Shown here: positions 18,617 through 27,180 of the stretch, one piece after another
Position numbering within the stretch: the stretch's first letter is position 1
Layout: every line of letters starts with the position of its first letter
DNA from: Bifidobacterium sp.
Lineage (GTDB): Bacteria > Actinomycetota > Actinomycetes > Actinomycetales > Bifidobacteriaceae
Length of the DNA stretch: 64,000 nucleotides
NCBI GenBank assembly: GCA_022640915.1
Contig: JALCCT010000004.1
Coordinates: forward strand, 1-64,000
Direction: 5' to 3'
Made by a program: the position numbers and the translations under genes
The notes under the pieces: model-generated
Told to the model about the DNA's origin: nothing
What the model saw: only the letters and a program-made list of their open reading frames with translations
Database searches by the model: none

Positions 18617-19022
18617 ATGCCCTATTGTGCCGCGCAACTGGGACGTGGTGTGCCAGCGTTGGCCGGGGAAAGCTTTGATGCCAGCCCATCCACCTTATTT
18701 GCAGTTGATCGCCGGCGTTGCGTACAGGTATTTGCGCTATCGGCAGTGCCAGACCCCTGCTCATGATCATTCGACCTCGTGGATCTCCCCCATAGGTCAC
18801 GATTGCCGCAACGCGAACGCCGCATCTTGCGTCCGGCTCGCGGCTATACTGGACTGCGTTCGCGCGGTTGGTGGCAGCAGCCGCGCTGGAATCAGACAAG
18901 AGACGTGTCTGGTGCGACAGCCGTTACGGCGAGCCACACCAGACGCAGCCTGATGCATCGCGCGGACTCCTCACCTTTCCGCGTATTGCCTCAGACAAAA
19001 GCAACAAGGGCAAGGTGACGGT
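18617..19022. other. Gene-free region upstream of the ABC binding protein
   Basis: 406 bp with only short shadow frames. It should hold the gltX promoter (leftward) and the promoter and leader of the binding protein (rightward). An 8-bp stem (18907-18914 with 18937-18944) is visible in the leader. No thi-box (TPP riboswitch) core could be recognised. Confidence 0.5.
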
Positions 19023-20156
19023 ATGGCCGTATCAAGTCGCAACCATGAATTCGTACGATTCACAGAATCTACAGGCAAATTTAGCCGCCGTATACATCGT
19101 GTGCGAGCCGTGCGCGCAGCGTTTACGGCGCTGTTGTGCGCAACTCTAGGCTTTGGTGTCACGGCATGCAGCGGTTCGGATAATAACGCGAACGGATCTT
19201 CGGCAGAAGGCAGTACACAGAAGATCTCATTTATGCTCGATTGGTCTCCCAACACCAACCACATCGGACTGTACGTAGCCCAGAAGCTGGGGTATTTCAA
19301 GGACGCCAACCTCGACGTCACCATCCTGCCGACTGCACAGGCTGGGGCTGAGACGAGCGTTTCGAACGGGATCTCCGACGTTGGCTTCACGACGCTGAGC
19401 AACGTTGCCGCATTCAACAACCAAGGCGCAGATCTACGATTCGTCTTCGATCTCACGCAAAAACCAGTCGCGCAATGGTGCTCGTTGGCCAGCCGCAAAG
19501 ACATCGTCACGCCGAAGGACCTCTCGGGCAAGACGTTCGTGAGCTTCGGATCGGCTGAGCAGAACGCGGTCGTCGCACATATGATCACATACGCCGGCGG
19601 CAGCGGCAAATTTAAGACTGCGACCGCAGGCACCAACACCTTCGCTGCGCTGACCAGCGGCAAGGGCGATTTTGCTGGGTTCTATTCGACATGGGAAGGC
19701 GTGGAGAGCAAACTCAACGGTCCTGCGCTGCACTGCTTCGAAGCCGCTGACTGGGGTGTGCCCGGCAATCCCGACCAGTTGGGGTACGCCGTGAATTCTT
19801 CGTGGCTCAACGACGCCGCGCATCGCAAGACGCTGCGCCGTTTTCTCTCCGCAGCGATGAAAGGATACGATTATGCGCTGACGCACCCGCATCAGGCCAG
19901 CGCCATCATGGTCGAGCAGACCAAAGCAGCGCAGCTCGACCCCAAGCTGGTCAGGGCTTCGATGTCCACAATCATCGACAACGCCCTGTGGTCCACCGGT
20001 GACTCCAGGCATGCGTCCGGGAGCTCAGATATGAAGTCCGCACAGGAGTACCTTAACTTCCAGTACCAGTCCGGCACCTACGACGATGACAAGGGAAGAC
20101 GGCCCAGCAAGGCGCCCCAGGCCGACGAGCTCGCCACCAATGATTTTATTTCTTAA
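19023..20156 (+). CDS. NMT1/THI5-like ABC substrate-binding lipoprotein
   Basis: An extracytoplasmic binding protein of the ThiY/SsuA class. The N terminus is basic, then hydrophobic, ending in a lipobox-like GVTACSGSDN (Cys at about residue 50). The mature part has the NMT1 pattern: FMLDWSPNTNHIGLYVAQKLGYFKDANLDV, then NGISDVGF and ATAGTNTFAALTSGKGDFAG. In this family the first motif is typical of proteins binding the thiamine precursor HMP or formyl-aminopyrimidine. Thiamine-precursor uptake is therefore the first guess, with riboflavin or another aromatic ligand as alternatives. The permease gene overlaps its 3' end. Confidence 0.85.
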   Translation: MAVSSRNHEFVRFTESTGKFSRRIHRVRAVRAAFTALLCATLGFGVTACSGSDNNANGSSAEGSTQKISFMLDWSPNTNHIGLYVAQKLGYFKDANLDVTILPTAQAGAETSVSNGISDVGFTTLSNVAAFNNQGADLRFVFDLTQKPVAQWCSLASRKDIVTPKDLSGKTFVSFGSAEQNAVVAHMITYAGGSGKFKTATAGTNTFAALTSGKGDFAGFYSTWEGVESKLNGPALHCFEAADWGVPGNPDQLGYAVNSSWLNDAAHRKTLRRFLSAAMKGYDYALTHPHQASAIMVEQTKAAQLDPKLVRASMSTIIDNALWSTGDSRHASGSSDMKSAQEYLNFQYQSGTYDDDKGRRPSKAPQADELATNDFIS

Positions 20157-21030
20157 CGAACGCAGTCGCGCCACGAAAGATGCAGGACATGGCGAGAGCG
20201 GCAACGTAAGCACGGGGCCAGCGGTAGCGCAGGCACCGGTTTCGACACCAATGTTCGAACGCAGCCTGCGGCGCTTCATGCCGCCCACGATCGCGATTAT
20301 CGTGTTACTCGCCGCGTGGGAGGCTGCGGTGCGACTGGGCCATATCAGTGAACGCACGCTGCCATCTCCGAGCCGAATCGTCGCCGCGATGGTCGATACG
20401 TGGCCTGATCTCATGGCTGCCACGGCTGTTACCGCAGCCGAAACAGCCGCCGGATTCACCGCCGCCGTGGCATCGGGCATCGTCATCGGCGTGGCGCTCT
20501 ACCGTTCCCGGATACTGCATCGCGCGCTCTATCCGCTCTTGGTCGCCGCCCAGACGATTCCGCTGATCGCAATCGCCCCGCTGTTCATGCTTTGGTTCGG
20601 CTTCAGCCCGATCGGCAAAGTCGTGCTCGTAGCTGTGCTGGGTCTTTTTCCCGTGGCCGTGCAGACCAGCCGGGGGCTTATGGCGGTGCCACAGTTCTAC
20701 GAGGATGTCGCACTCACCTGCGGAGCCACGCGCACCTGGACGCTATGGCATGTGAAGATGCGCGTCGCTGCCCGACAAATCTTCGGCGGCATCCGTATCT
20801 GCGCGGCATATGTATTTGGCACTGCCGTAACCGCCGAATACCTTGGCGCCACCAATGGCTTGGGCATCTGGCTACAAGGCGCGTTCAATTCTTTCCGCAC
20901 GCCACTGATTTTCGCCGCGGCGTTGGTGATCATCATCGGTACCGGGCTGTTGTTCCTGCTCATCAGCACCGTGGAATATGCGCTGCTGGGCGAGCGCGAC
21001 GCCGATTCGACCAGCTATGATGGATGCTAA
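20140..21030 (+). CDS. ABC transporter permease, ThiX/SsuC type
   Basis: The membrane subunit of a BPD-type importer. About six membrane segments follow a variable N terminus. The EAA loop that contacts the ATPase is visible as EDVALTCGATRTWTLWHVKMRVAARQIFGGI. The start at 20140 overlaps the preceding gene by 17 bp. A start at 20086 would add 18 residues, and one at MFERSLRRF would remove about 37, so the exact N terminus is uncertain. No ATPase gene follows: the next gene is a DUF805 protein. Confidence 0.85.
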   Translation: MILFLNERSRATKDAGHGESGNVSTGPAVAQAPVSTPMFERSLRRFMPPTIAIIVLLAAWEAAVRLGHISERTLPSPSRIVAAMVDTWPDLMAATAVTAAETAAGFTAAVASGIVIGVALYRSRILHRALYPLLVAAQTIPLIAIAPLFMLWFGFSPIGKVVLVAVLGLFPVAVQTSRGLMAVPQFYEDVALTCGATRTWTLWHVKMRVAARQIFGGIRICAAYVFGTAVTAEYLGATNGLGIWLQGAFNSFRTPLIFAAALVIIIGTGLLFLLISTVEYALLGERDADSTSYDGC

Positions 21031-21153
21031 GGCTGATTGCGCAGAAATCAGGGCCTTCAGCCTATATTGCGGGACCGTTCGGCGTTTACGTTGGAAAGCC
21101 CGCCAGAATAATTGAATTGTTATCATCGAGGCAATCATCGAGAAGGGGCAGCA

Positions 21154-22344
21154 ATGACCGAACCGAATCAATATGCCATTACGCCAGACCCGGGCGCATC
21201 CGGCCCTGAGAAGGGCGATGGCTCCTCTTGGCAGGCGCAGCAGGATCCGTCAGCGCAATCTCAGGATCCGCAGGCGTCAGCGCCTTCAAACGAATCGCAT
21301 AGCGCACCTGCGTCCGGTTCGACTTCTGATGCTGGGCCTGGCTTTGAATCCCAGACGCCGAGCTACGCTATGCCGCGGCCGCAGTACGCAGCGCCAGCCG
21401 AGACGCCATCATATGCCCAGCAGCCAGAGCAGCCGCAATACGGGCAACCACAATACAGTCAACCAGGCCAACCGCAATACCAAGCGCCAGCTCCCCAGCA
21501 AGGCCCTGCAAACCCGTATGGACAGCCCCAATACAGCCAGCAGCAGCCATATCCACAGGGATTCGGCCCCGGTTCACCCTACAACGCCACTACCCAGCAA
21601 GGTGCCGGTGTTCCGCCATTGAACAAGCCGTATTACGGCATACCTTTCCCTGAGGCGATCAAGCGTTTCTTCCAGAAGTACGTCGTTTTCTCCGGACGGG
21701 CGTCGAAAAGCGAGTTCTGGTGGGCGTTCCTAGGATATTTTGCCGTCGCCATAGTCCTAGGTATGATCAATAGCATCACCGGCGAACGGATGTCGTGGCT
21801 AGGCAACCTGTGGGCTCTAGCGACGATTCTGCCCGGTATCGCCATTTTCGTCCGTCGGCTGCACGATTCCGGCAGGTCAGGCTGGTGGGCCGCATTGCCG
21901 ATCGGTCTGGGCTTACTCACCATCGTGTTCTCCGTAATCGCAGCCGTGCAGCTCTTCGCCACAGTCGGATACGCCATTGCAAGTCCTGCGGGTCTTTCGG
22001 GTGAATTGGCAATGAGGAATGTTTCCGGAGTGGCCGTCTGGGGTCTGCTCATCATGGTGAGCGTCATTGCGATATTGGTGTCGTTCATTGTGCTCGGGGT
22101 AGCAGCATCGAAACCGGAAGGCGCCCGGTACGACGATGATGCCAAGACCCAGCAGGGCGGCTACCCCGGCGAATATCTGCAAAACCCGCAACCAGGCCAG
22201 CAACCTTACAGCGGACAGCCTTATGGACAGCCTTATGGACAGCCGGCATTCGGCGATCAAACGCCTAACGTTCAAGAGCGCAACGCGCCCTACGGACAGT
22301 CCGCTAACGGCCAAGGCAACGGATACGGCAATCCCACAAACTAA
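21154..22344 (+). CDS. DUF805 membrane protein with Pro/Gln-rich flanks
   Basis: Residues 1-165 are low complexity (Gln, Pro, Ala, Tyr) and probably disordered. Residues about 175-325 form a DUF805-type membrane domain starting FPEAIKRFFQKYVVFSGRASKSEFWWAF, with the RRLHDSGRSGWWAL-like block and four to five membrane segments. The C-terminal 70 residues repeat QPYGQPYGQP, from a 12-bp DNA repeat at about 22216-22244. The start has AGAAGGGG upstream. The function of DUF805 is unknown. The flanks resemble the tails of other actinobacterial membrane proteins of the envelope. Confidence 0.85.
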   Translation: MTEPNQYAITPDPGASGPEKGDGSSWQAQQDPSAQSQDPQASAPSNESHSAPASGSTSDAGPGFESQTPSYAMPRPQYAAPAETPSYAQQPEQPQYGQPQYSQPGQPQYQAPAPQQGPANPYGQPQYSQQQPYPQGFGPGSPYNATTQQGAGVPPLNKPYYGIPFPEAIKRFFQKYVVFSGRASKSEFWWAFLGYFAVAIVLGMINSITGERMSWLGNLWALATILPGIAIFVRRLHDSGRSGWWAALPIGLGLLTIVFSVIAAVQLFATVGYAIASPAGLSGELAMRNVSGVAVWGLLIMVSVIAILVSFIVLGVAASKPEGARYDDDAKTQQGGYPGEYLQNPQPGQQPYSGQPYGQPYGQPAFGDQTPNVQERNAPYGQSANGQGNGYGNPTN

Positions 22345-22350
22345 CGCCAA

Positions 22351-22402
22351 CCAGTTGGGCGCATATTCAAAGGGTCTGCGCCCAACTGGATCTCAGACCC
22401 TT
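22351..22402 (+). terminator. Two overlapping hairpins after the DUF805 gene
   Basis: A 13-bp perfect stem (22351-22363 with 22377-22389) and a 9-bp stem (22370-22378 with 22394-22402) interlock: the 5' arm of the second lies in the loop of the first. They can form alternative hairpins or an H-type pseudoknot. Probably the transcription end of the DUF805 gene. Confidence 0.65.
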
Positions 22403-22449
22403 ACGCTGTTATAAACCCTATATCCAGCATGTTCAGACCGTAACCGTTC

Positions 22450-23391
22450 TTAGGCGTTCCTAGGAACGTTGACGAATTTGGCGGCAAGCGCCTCCCTGTT
22501 TTTGCGCTCGTCTTCCTCCTTGGCTTTCTTCTTCGCCTCCTGCGGATCCCACAGTACATCTTCGCGATGCTTCACCCACTCTGCTGCGGCAAGCGGCGCA
22601 AGCATCCGCGCCACAATCAGAACGCTTTCCTTATGCGAGGATGAGGAGCCGCCTCGTGCAACGATCAGATCGATAAATTGCCGGGCAGTAATGAATATGC
22701 GCGGGATCGAAAGCCGCTCACACAGCTCATTAATGTACAGCATCAACGGCAACGCCCGGCAGGCACGCAAGCGCTGCGATTCGCTGTCGCCGCCAGCGAG
22801 CGCGGGATCCGCCCCGTCTTCGATCACGCCGAGCAGACTGTCGCACGCCACCGTCACCGTCGCCAACCGTTGCGTGACAGCCTCAAGATCGGCACTCACC
22901 ACCGTGCTGCCGTTCCCCCTAACATCGCCCTCGTCAACGGTTCCAGAGTTTGCGATCGCATTCTCGATCTCCGCAAGCGCTGACGCAACCCCAGTGACGG
23001 TTTTCTCATCCCAGTCGACTTTCAAATCACCAGCCGCAGCCATCACCACAGTCGTGTCCCCTGCGCGTGAGTAGTCAGCCATGGCGTCGCAAGAGTCGTT
23101 CGCCGCTAGCAACGCCTCGACGATGGCCTGCGGGCGGCCAGGAATCTCGTTCGCACCCTCGTACACGAATTCGGCATCGGGTATCGTCACCTCCCTGCCA
23201 GTCATGATTGCGGCCATGGCGCGCGTGACGCGCACCTGCAAGGTCTCCGCATACTTGGCGTCGTTGTCGAGCTGTCTGGCGTCCGTCAACGGCCACAGAG
23301 AGATCAGCTGTGCGCCAATCTGGGCGGATTCACGCACCTCGGGAAGGATCGAGACGCGAGCGATCGTATTGTCTTGCATACAAAATGCCAT
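22450..23391 (-). CDS. Conserved hypothetical protein, not recognised
   Basis: About 313 residues, soluble, rich in Ala, Asp and Glu, mainly helical in appearance. There is no signal peptide or membrane segment. The last 60 residues include a highly charged coiled-coil-like stretch (EAKKKAKEEDERKNREALAAKF). I could not assign a family. The start at MAFCMQDNTIARV is preferred to an upstream frame start 36 bp away. The neighbour downstream on the same strand is the DUF805 terminator region, and upstream is a histidine phosphatase. Coding potential is supported by the length and regular codon use. Confidence 0.7.
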   Translation of the reverse strand: MAFCMQDNTIARVSILPEVRESAQIGAQLISLWPLTDARQLDNDAKYAETLQVRVTRAMAAIMTGREVTIPDAEFVYEGANEIPGRPQAIVEALLAANDSCDAMADYSRAGDTTVVMAAAGDLKVDWDEKTVTGVASALAEIENAIANSGTVDEGDVRGNGSTVVSADLEAVTQRLATVTVACDSLLGVIEDGADPALAGGDSESQRLRACRALPLMLYINELCERLSIPRIFITARQFIDLIVARGGSSSSHKESVLIVARMLAPLAAAEWVKHREDVLWDPQEAKKKAKEEDERKNREALAAKFVNVPRNA

Positions 23392-23544
23392 ATTGGCTCC
23401 TTTGCGAACACCAGTGTCAAGCGCCATGCTAAAGCTCGTCCCAAAACCGAAGCCGCACGATCTGCAAGCAGCGCAAACAGCAGGCCGGCGGCCGCATTCA
23501 TCGTACAGAGCGCTCGCTATCAGTGTACGCGCTGCAGAGCTGTT

Positions 23545-24204
23545 TCATTGCACGGTGGCGGCCGGATCGGCGTACACGATCGAGATGACCTTGCCGGTCT
23601 GGCAATCGAAGGTGATCGAGGTGAGGGAAGCGAGTGCGGCGCGACGCAACAGCATATTATGTTCGGCATGTCCGGTCTCCAGCAAATGACGATACGACCA
23701 GATGGGTGATTCGTGGCTGACGACGATGATTTGCTGGCCCGGATATTCCCGTATCTTCTCCTTGGCGAATTCACCGACCCGCATTGCGATATGCGCGTAG
23801 GTCTCCCCCCAACTTGGCTTCCACAGGTTGCTCACGAGCCTGAGATTGCGCCCTTTGAGCAGGCTTCCCTCGCCGCGTCCGATGCGTGTGCCGCGGAAAT
23901 TGTTGCCTGCCTCGATGATCCGCTCATCTGTGATAAGGCTCAACGGCTCTTCGCCGCGGCTCTTTCGCTTCTCATTGAGCTCTTTGACGATCTCGCAGGC
24001 CGTCTCTCGCGTGCGATCCAGTGGCGAGGAATACACAGCTACCGAGGTATTGAGCTGCGGGTCGCGTGAGATGTAGCGCGCTGTCGCCTGTGCCATACGC
24101 AAGCCTAAGGCAGAGAGATGAAATCCTGGCAGCCGCTCGTACAGCACGTGCTCGGGGTTCTCTACCTGGCCGTGACGGACGAAATGTATGGTGGTTGCCG
24201 GCAT
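23545..24204 (-). CDS. Histidine phosphatase (phosphoglycerate mutase-like)
   Basis: A histidine-phosphatase superfamily enzyme. The catalytic block is IHFVRHGQVENP (about residues 5-16, phosphorylated His in RHG). The second conserved block is VYSSPLDRTRETA, and the distal acid-base His is in VVSHESPIW. The length, 219 residues, fits the CobC/broad-specificity branch. The start has AAAGGAAAGG upstream and removes 53 unsupported residues of open frame. The substrate is unknown; no cobalamin genes are near. Confidence 0.88.
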   Translation of the reverse strand: MPATTIHFVRHGQVENPEHVLYERLPGFHLSALGLRMAQATARYISRDPQLNTSVAVYSSPLDRTRETACEIVKELNEKRKSRGEEPLSLITDERIIEAGNNFRGTRIGRGEGSLLKGRNLRLVSNLWKPSWGETYAHIAMRVGEFAKEKIREYPGQQIIVVSHESPIWSYRHLLETGHAEHNMLLRRAALASLTSITFDCQTGKVISIVYADPAATVQ

Positions 24205-24372
24205 GAACAGACCTTTCCTTTGATGCGTTATTATCACCAATCTACCGCGTGTCGTGGCCGGGTCGCAGTACTCGGCACTCAGTAGACTTGCACAATCGTA
24301 TTGAGCATGCAAGCACCGCGGGCTCCATTGCCTCCCCGCCCTCGCATACCGCCTACAGCGCAAAGGAACGAC

Positions 24373-25791
24373 ATGGGCTATCGCGTGTTATCAGGCTTCG
24401 CAGACGTCAGCCACCGCTTATTCGGTGGCTACGCTGAGCTGCTGCGCATGCCTCATACTGCGCGTTTCGCTGTCGGCGCCGTGCTCGCCTGTATGCCCTT
24501 CCCCATGGTCGGCATGACCATCACCATCTCGGTGCAGCATTACTACCACAATTACGCGCTGGCCGGTGCGCTTTCGGCCATCCAAGCGATCGCGATGGCC
24601 GTTTTGAGCCCGCTGCTGGGCAAGCTCGTCGACAAGTTCGGACAACGGCAGGTCGCAATCCCCACCATCATCGTGTGGGTAATCGCGGCGAGCGCCATGA
24701 TCCTGTGCATCACCGCGCAGGCGCCACAATGGGTTCTGTTCTTCACCGCTCCGTTCATGGCGGCGGTGCCACCGTGGGGCGCAATGAGCCGCAGCCGCTG
24801 GACTCATCTGCTCAAAGGCGACCGGATACGCACCGATCGTGCACTCTCGCTCTCCGGCGTGTTCGACGAATGCCTGTGGGTCATCGGCAATCCGCTGAGT
24901 TCCACGCTGGCCGTCATCTCCGGACCGCTTGCCTTTAGTGTCACAGGCGTGTGCGTGATTATCGGCGCGCTGATATTCCTGAGTGAGCTGAGCACCGAGC
25001 CGCCTTCGCAGACCGTGCTGGCCAAGCAGGCCGGGCTAAGCCGCAAAGAGTACCGCGAGCGCGAAGCGACCAAAGCCGACGAGCTACGAGCACGCAGCAG
25101 CGCCTATGGCCGTGGTGGCGACGACGCTGCAGCGCATGGCAGCGGATTAACACCAACCGCGCCACGCGAATCCGTCACAGCAACCAAGACGAAACAGCCC
25201 TCGATCTGGGGCCCTGGACTCATCGCCGTGTGCGTAACTTGGTTTGGGCTGGGTGCCTTCCAGTCGGCGGCGAGCATTTCGATCATCGCCTTCGCCACCG
25301 AACAGCATATGAAGCAGTACACCGGCTTAGTTTTCGCCTGTTTCTCCTTCAGCTCGTTGTGCGGCGCATTGGTATATGGAGCGAAGAACTGGATCATTCC
25401 ATTATGGAAACGCTTCTACTTCTGCCTGGCCGTAGTCAATATCGGCATCGGAACATTCCTGTTTACTCGGCACCTGTGGGCCATTATGCTCATTTATCTC
25501 ATCATCGGCGTATGCCAAGCGCCCACATGGATCAACGGCAACCAACTGCTGCTGCATCTCGTGCCTCCTACGCGTTTCACCGAAGGAGTGGCGTGGATCG
25601 GCGCGATGAATTCGATTGGCGCCTCGATCGGCTCGGCGATCGCCGGACTCGCCATCGACCGCGCCGGTTCGCAGGGCGGATTCCTCGTTGTCACCTTGCT
25701 AGCACTGCTTTCGCTGGCGATCGCCTTCGTCGGCTTCAGACAAATACGGACGAGCACGCAGACGCCAACACTGACTGCAATCACTGTCTAG
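24373..25791 (+). CDS. MFS transporter
   Basis: A twelve-helix major facilitator. The first helix follows LLRMPHTARFAVGAVLACMPF, and the loop 2-3 signature is approximated by LLGKLVDKFGQRQVA. A charged central cytoplasmic loop (about residues 220-275, including SRKEYREREATKADELRARSS) separates two six-helix halves. The start at 24373 has AAAGGA six bases upstream. An open frame begins at 24301 with TTG but lacks a binding site. The 472 residues are normal for drug or sugar efflux members. The substrate is unknown. It is divergent from the histidine phosphatase gene. Confidence 0.85.
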   Translation: MGYRVLSGFADVSHRLFGGYAELLRMPHTARFAVGAVLACMPFPMVGMTITISVQHYYHNYALAGALSAIQAIAMAVLSPLLGKLVDKFGQRQVAIPTIIVWVIAASAMILCITAQAPQWVLFFTAPFMAAVPPWGAMSRSRWTHLLKGDRIRTDRALSLSGVFDECLWVIGNPLSSTLAVISGPLAFSVTGVCVIIGALIFLSELSTEPPSQTVLAKQAGLSRKEYREREATKADELRARSSAYGRGGDDAAAHGSGLTPTAPRESVTATKTKQPSIWGPGLIAVCVTWFGLGAFQSAASISIIAFATEQHMKQYTGLVFACFSFSSLCGALVYGAKNWIIPLWKRFYFCLAVVNIGIGTFLFTRHLWAIMLIYLIIGVCQAPTWINGNQLLLHLVPPTRFTEGVAWIGAMNSIGASIGSAIAGLAIDRAGSQGGFLVVTLLALLSLAIAFVGFRQIRTSTQTPTLTAITV

Positions 25792-25897
25792 GCTGGCGTG
25801 CAGCCGCTGGATGAGTATTCTCCCGGCGCTGTTGGACTGTCTGCTCGCTTCTAGGCTCCCCTATTCTCAGACCTATCTGTGTGCCTCACCCTGCTCG

Positions 25898-26473
25898 TCA
25901 ATTCCAGCCCTTCGGCGAGTGAGCAAGCGACCATTGCCCCAGCTTATGCGAGAAACTGCGCTTCCACTTGGCCTCCAGCTGCTGATCAGTCAATCGATCC
26001 GATTCGCCTCTGAGCCGGTTCATTGCGTTGGTGCGCGTGTCGTCCAGCAACCATTTGCGAATTAAGAAATTCCAGATCATCACCACCACGGTCGCGACCA
26101 ATTTGCCGACATTTGTCCACAGTACGTACTGCGCGTGCATGGAATACATCGAGTCATGCGGCATCCATGACGTGCTGATCCATACAATGACCTCGTTCAT
26201 GATCCAGCCGATGAATGCAGAGCAGAAGAAAATCACGATCTCCATCCACCGTGCCATGTCGCTGCGGTGCTTGAACACGTATTTCATACTCGCCACGTAG
26301 TTGAAGATCAACGAGACGAAGAAGGATATCGACGTGGCCAGCACATTGTGCATATGGAAGGTCAACAGAATGTTCATCAGTCCCCAGTCGAGGACAAAGG
26401 CGATGGCACCCACGATGCCGAACTTCATGAGCTGCGCGATCAGTTTTTTCACAGTTGTCCATTTAACACGCAT
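25898..26473 (-). CDS. GtrA-like membrane protein
   Basis: A small four-helix membrane protein of the GtrA/DPMS family (about 191 residues). The domain begins LMKFGIVGAIAFVLDWGLMN and has the conserved middle FFVSLIFNYVASMKYVFKH and the last helix with ATVVVMIWNFLIRKWLL. GtrA proteins are linked to movement or synthesis of polyprenyl-linked sugars for cell-surface glycans. A C-terminal soluble tail of about 50 charged residues follows. The start at MRVKWTT replaces a 73-residue unsupported upstream extension. Confidence 0.82.
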   Translation of the reverse strand: MRVKWTTVKKLIAQLMKFGIVGAIAFVLDWGLMNILLTFHMHNVLATSISFFVSLIFNYVASMKYVFKHRSDMARWMEIVIFFCSAFIGWIMNEVIVWISTSWMPHDSMYSMHAQYVLWTNVGKLVATVVVMIWNFLIRKWLLDDTRTNAMNRLRGESDRLTDQQLEAKWKRSFSHKLGQWSLAHSPKGWN

Positions 26474-26711
26474 TGGCTGAAAGCCGCTGGTCCGTCCCCG
26501 ATAAATCGCACAATCTGCACCGAGCCAGCCAATCGGCGCAGAGCGCAGATAACCGGGAGGAAGAGAACCTGCCGTGCAGTGATACCGTCTTGATTCCACA
26601 GCGCTTATTGCATCGAAAGGCGCGGTTACGCTGCTACGACTACACTGAACGGACAACGGATGAAACCGTACAGTCATCAATCCGCCCAACAACCCATATC
26701 AAGGAGGAATT

Positions 26712-27059
26712 ATGCCAGTCATTCACACCCACGTTTCTCTCTCCACCACGGCCGAGCAGCGAGAAGCACTCAAGACAGCCTACGGCAGGGCGATCGCTGC
26801 GGTTCCCGGCAAGTCTGAAAAATGGCTGATGTGCCCTTTCGAAGATAATATGCCCATCTACTTCGCCGGCGACGACAGCAAGCCTGCCGCCTACGTCGAG
26901 GTGAACGTCTTCGGACGCGATGTTCCGAGTTCGGCATGGGAGAACCTCACCGCCAATATCATGACGGCGCTCAACAGCGAGCTCGCAATCCCTGAGGACC
27001 GCATATACATCCGCTACACCGCAACCACTGACTGGGGCTGGAACGGCAGTAATTTCTAA
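26712..27059 (+). CDS. MIF-like tautomerase
   Basis: A 115-residue protein of the tautomerase/MIF superfamily. Pro2, the catalytic base after Met removal, is present (MPVIHTHV). The central VEVNVFGRD and the end RIYIRYTATTDWGWNGSNF match the layout of animal MIF, which ends with a WNNSTF-like segment. The start has a strong AAGGAGG site. Family members tautomerise phenylpyruvate or related enols. The mammalian homologue is also a cytokine. A role of this bacterial form is unknown. Confidence 0.85.
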   Translation: MPVIHTHVSLSTTAEQREALKTAYGRAIAAVPGKSEKWLMCPFEDNMPIYFAGDDSKPAAYVEVNVFGRDVPSSAWENLTANIMTALNSELAIPEDRIYIRYTATTDWGWNGSNF

Positions 27060-27113
27060 CGATCTGCGGCTAGCGACGCGACAGGAAAAATGGCACAGCC
27101 TGGCACGCTGCGA

Positions 27114-27160
27114 CGCGTGAAGGCTGCACGCTGAGTTTTGGCATGCAGCCTTCACACGCG
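27114..27160. terminator. Terminator between tautomerase and fhs
   Basis: A stem of about 15 bp with a two-base bulge (27114-27128 with 27144-27160) lies between the two convergent genes, with a TTTT in its loop. Likely a bidirectional end. Confidence 0.65.
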
Positions 27161-27180
27161 AAAGACCCGTCAGCGCGCGC

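Noticed and set aside
18617..19022. TPP riboswitch upstream of the ThiY-like gene
   Set aside because: No thi-box core (CUGAGA...ACCUGA...GGAUAAUGCCAGCG-like) could be found; only a short unrelated stem is present.
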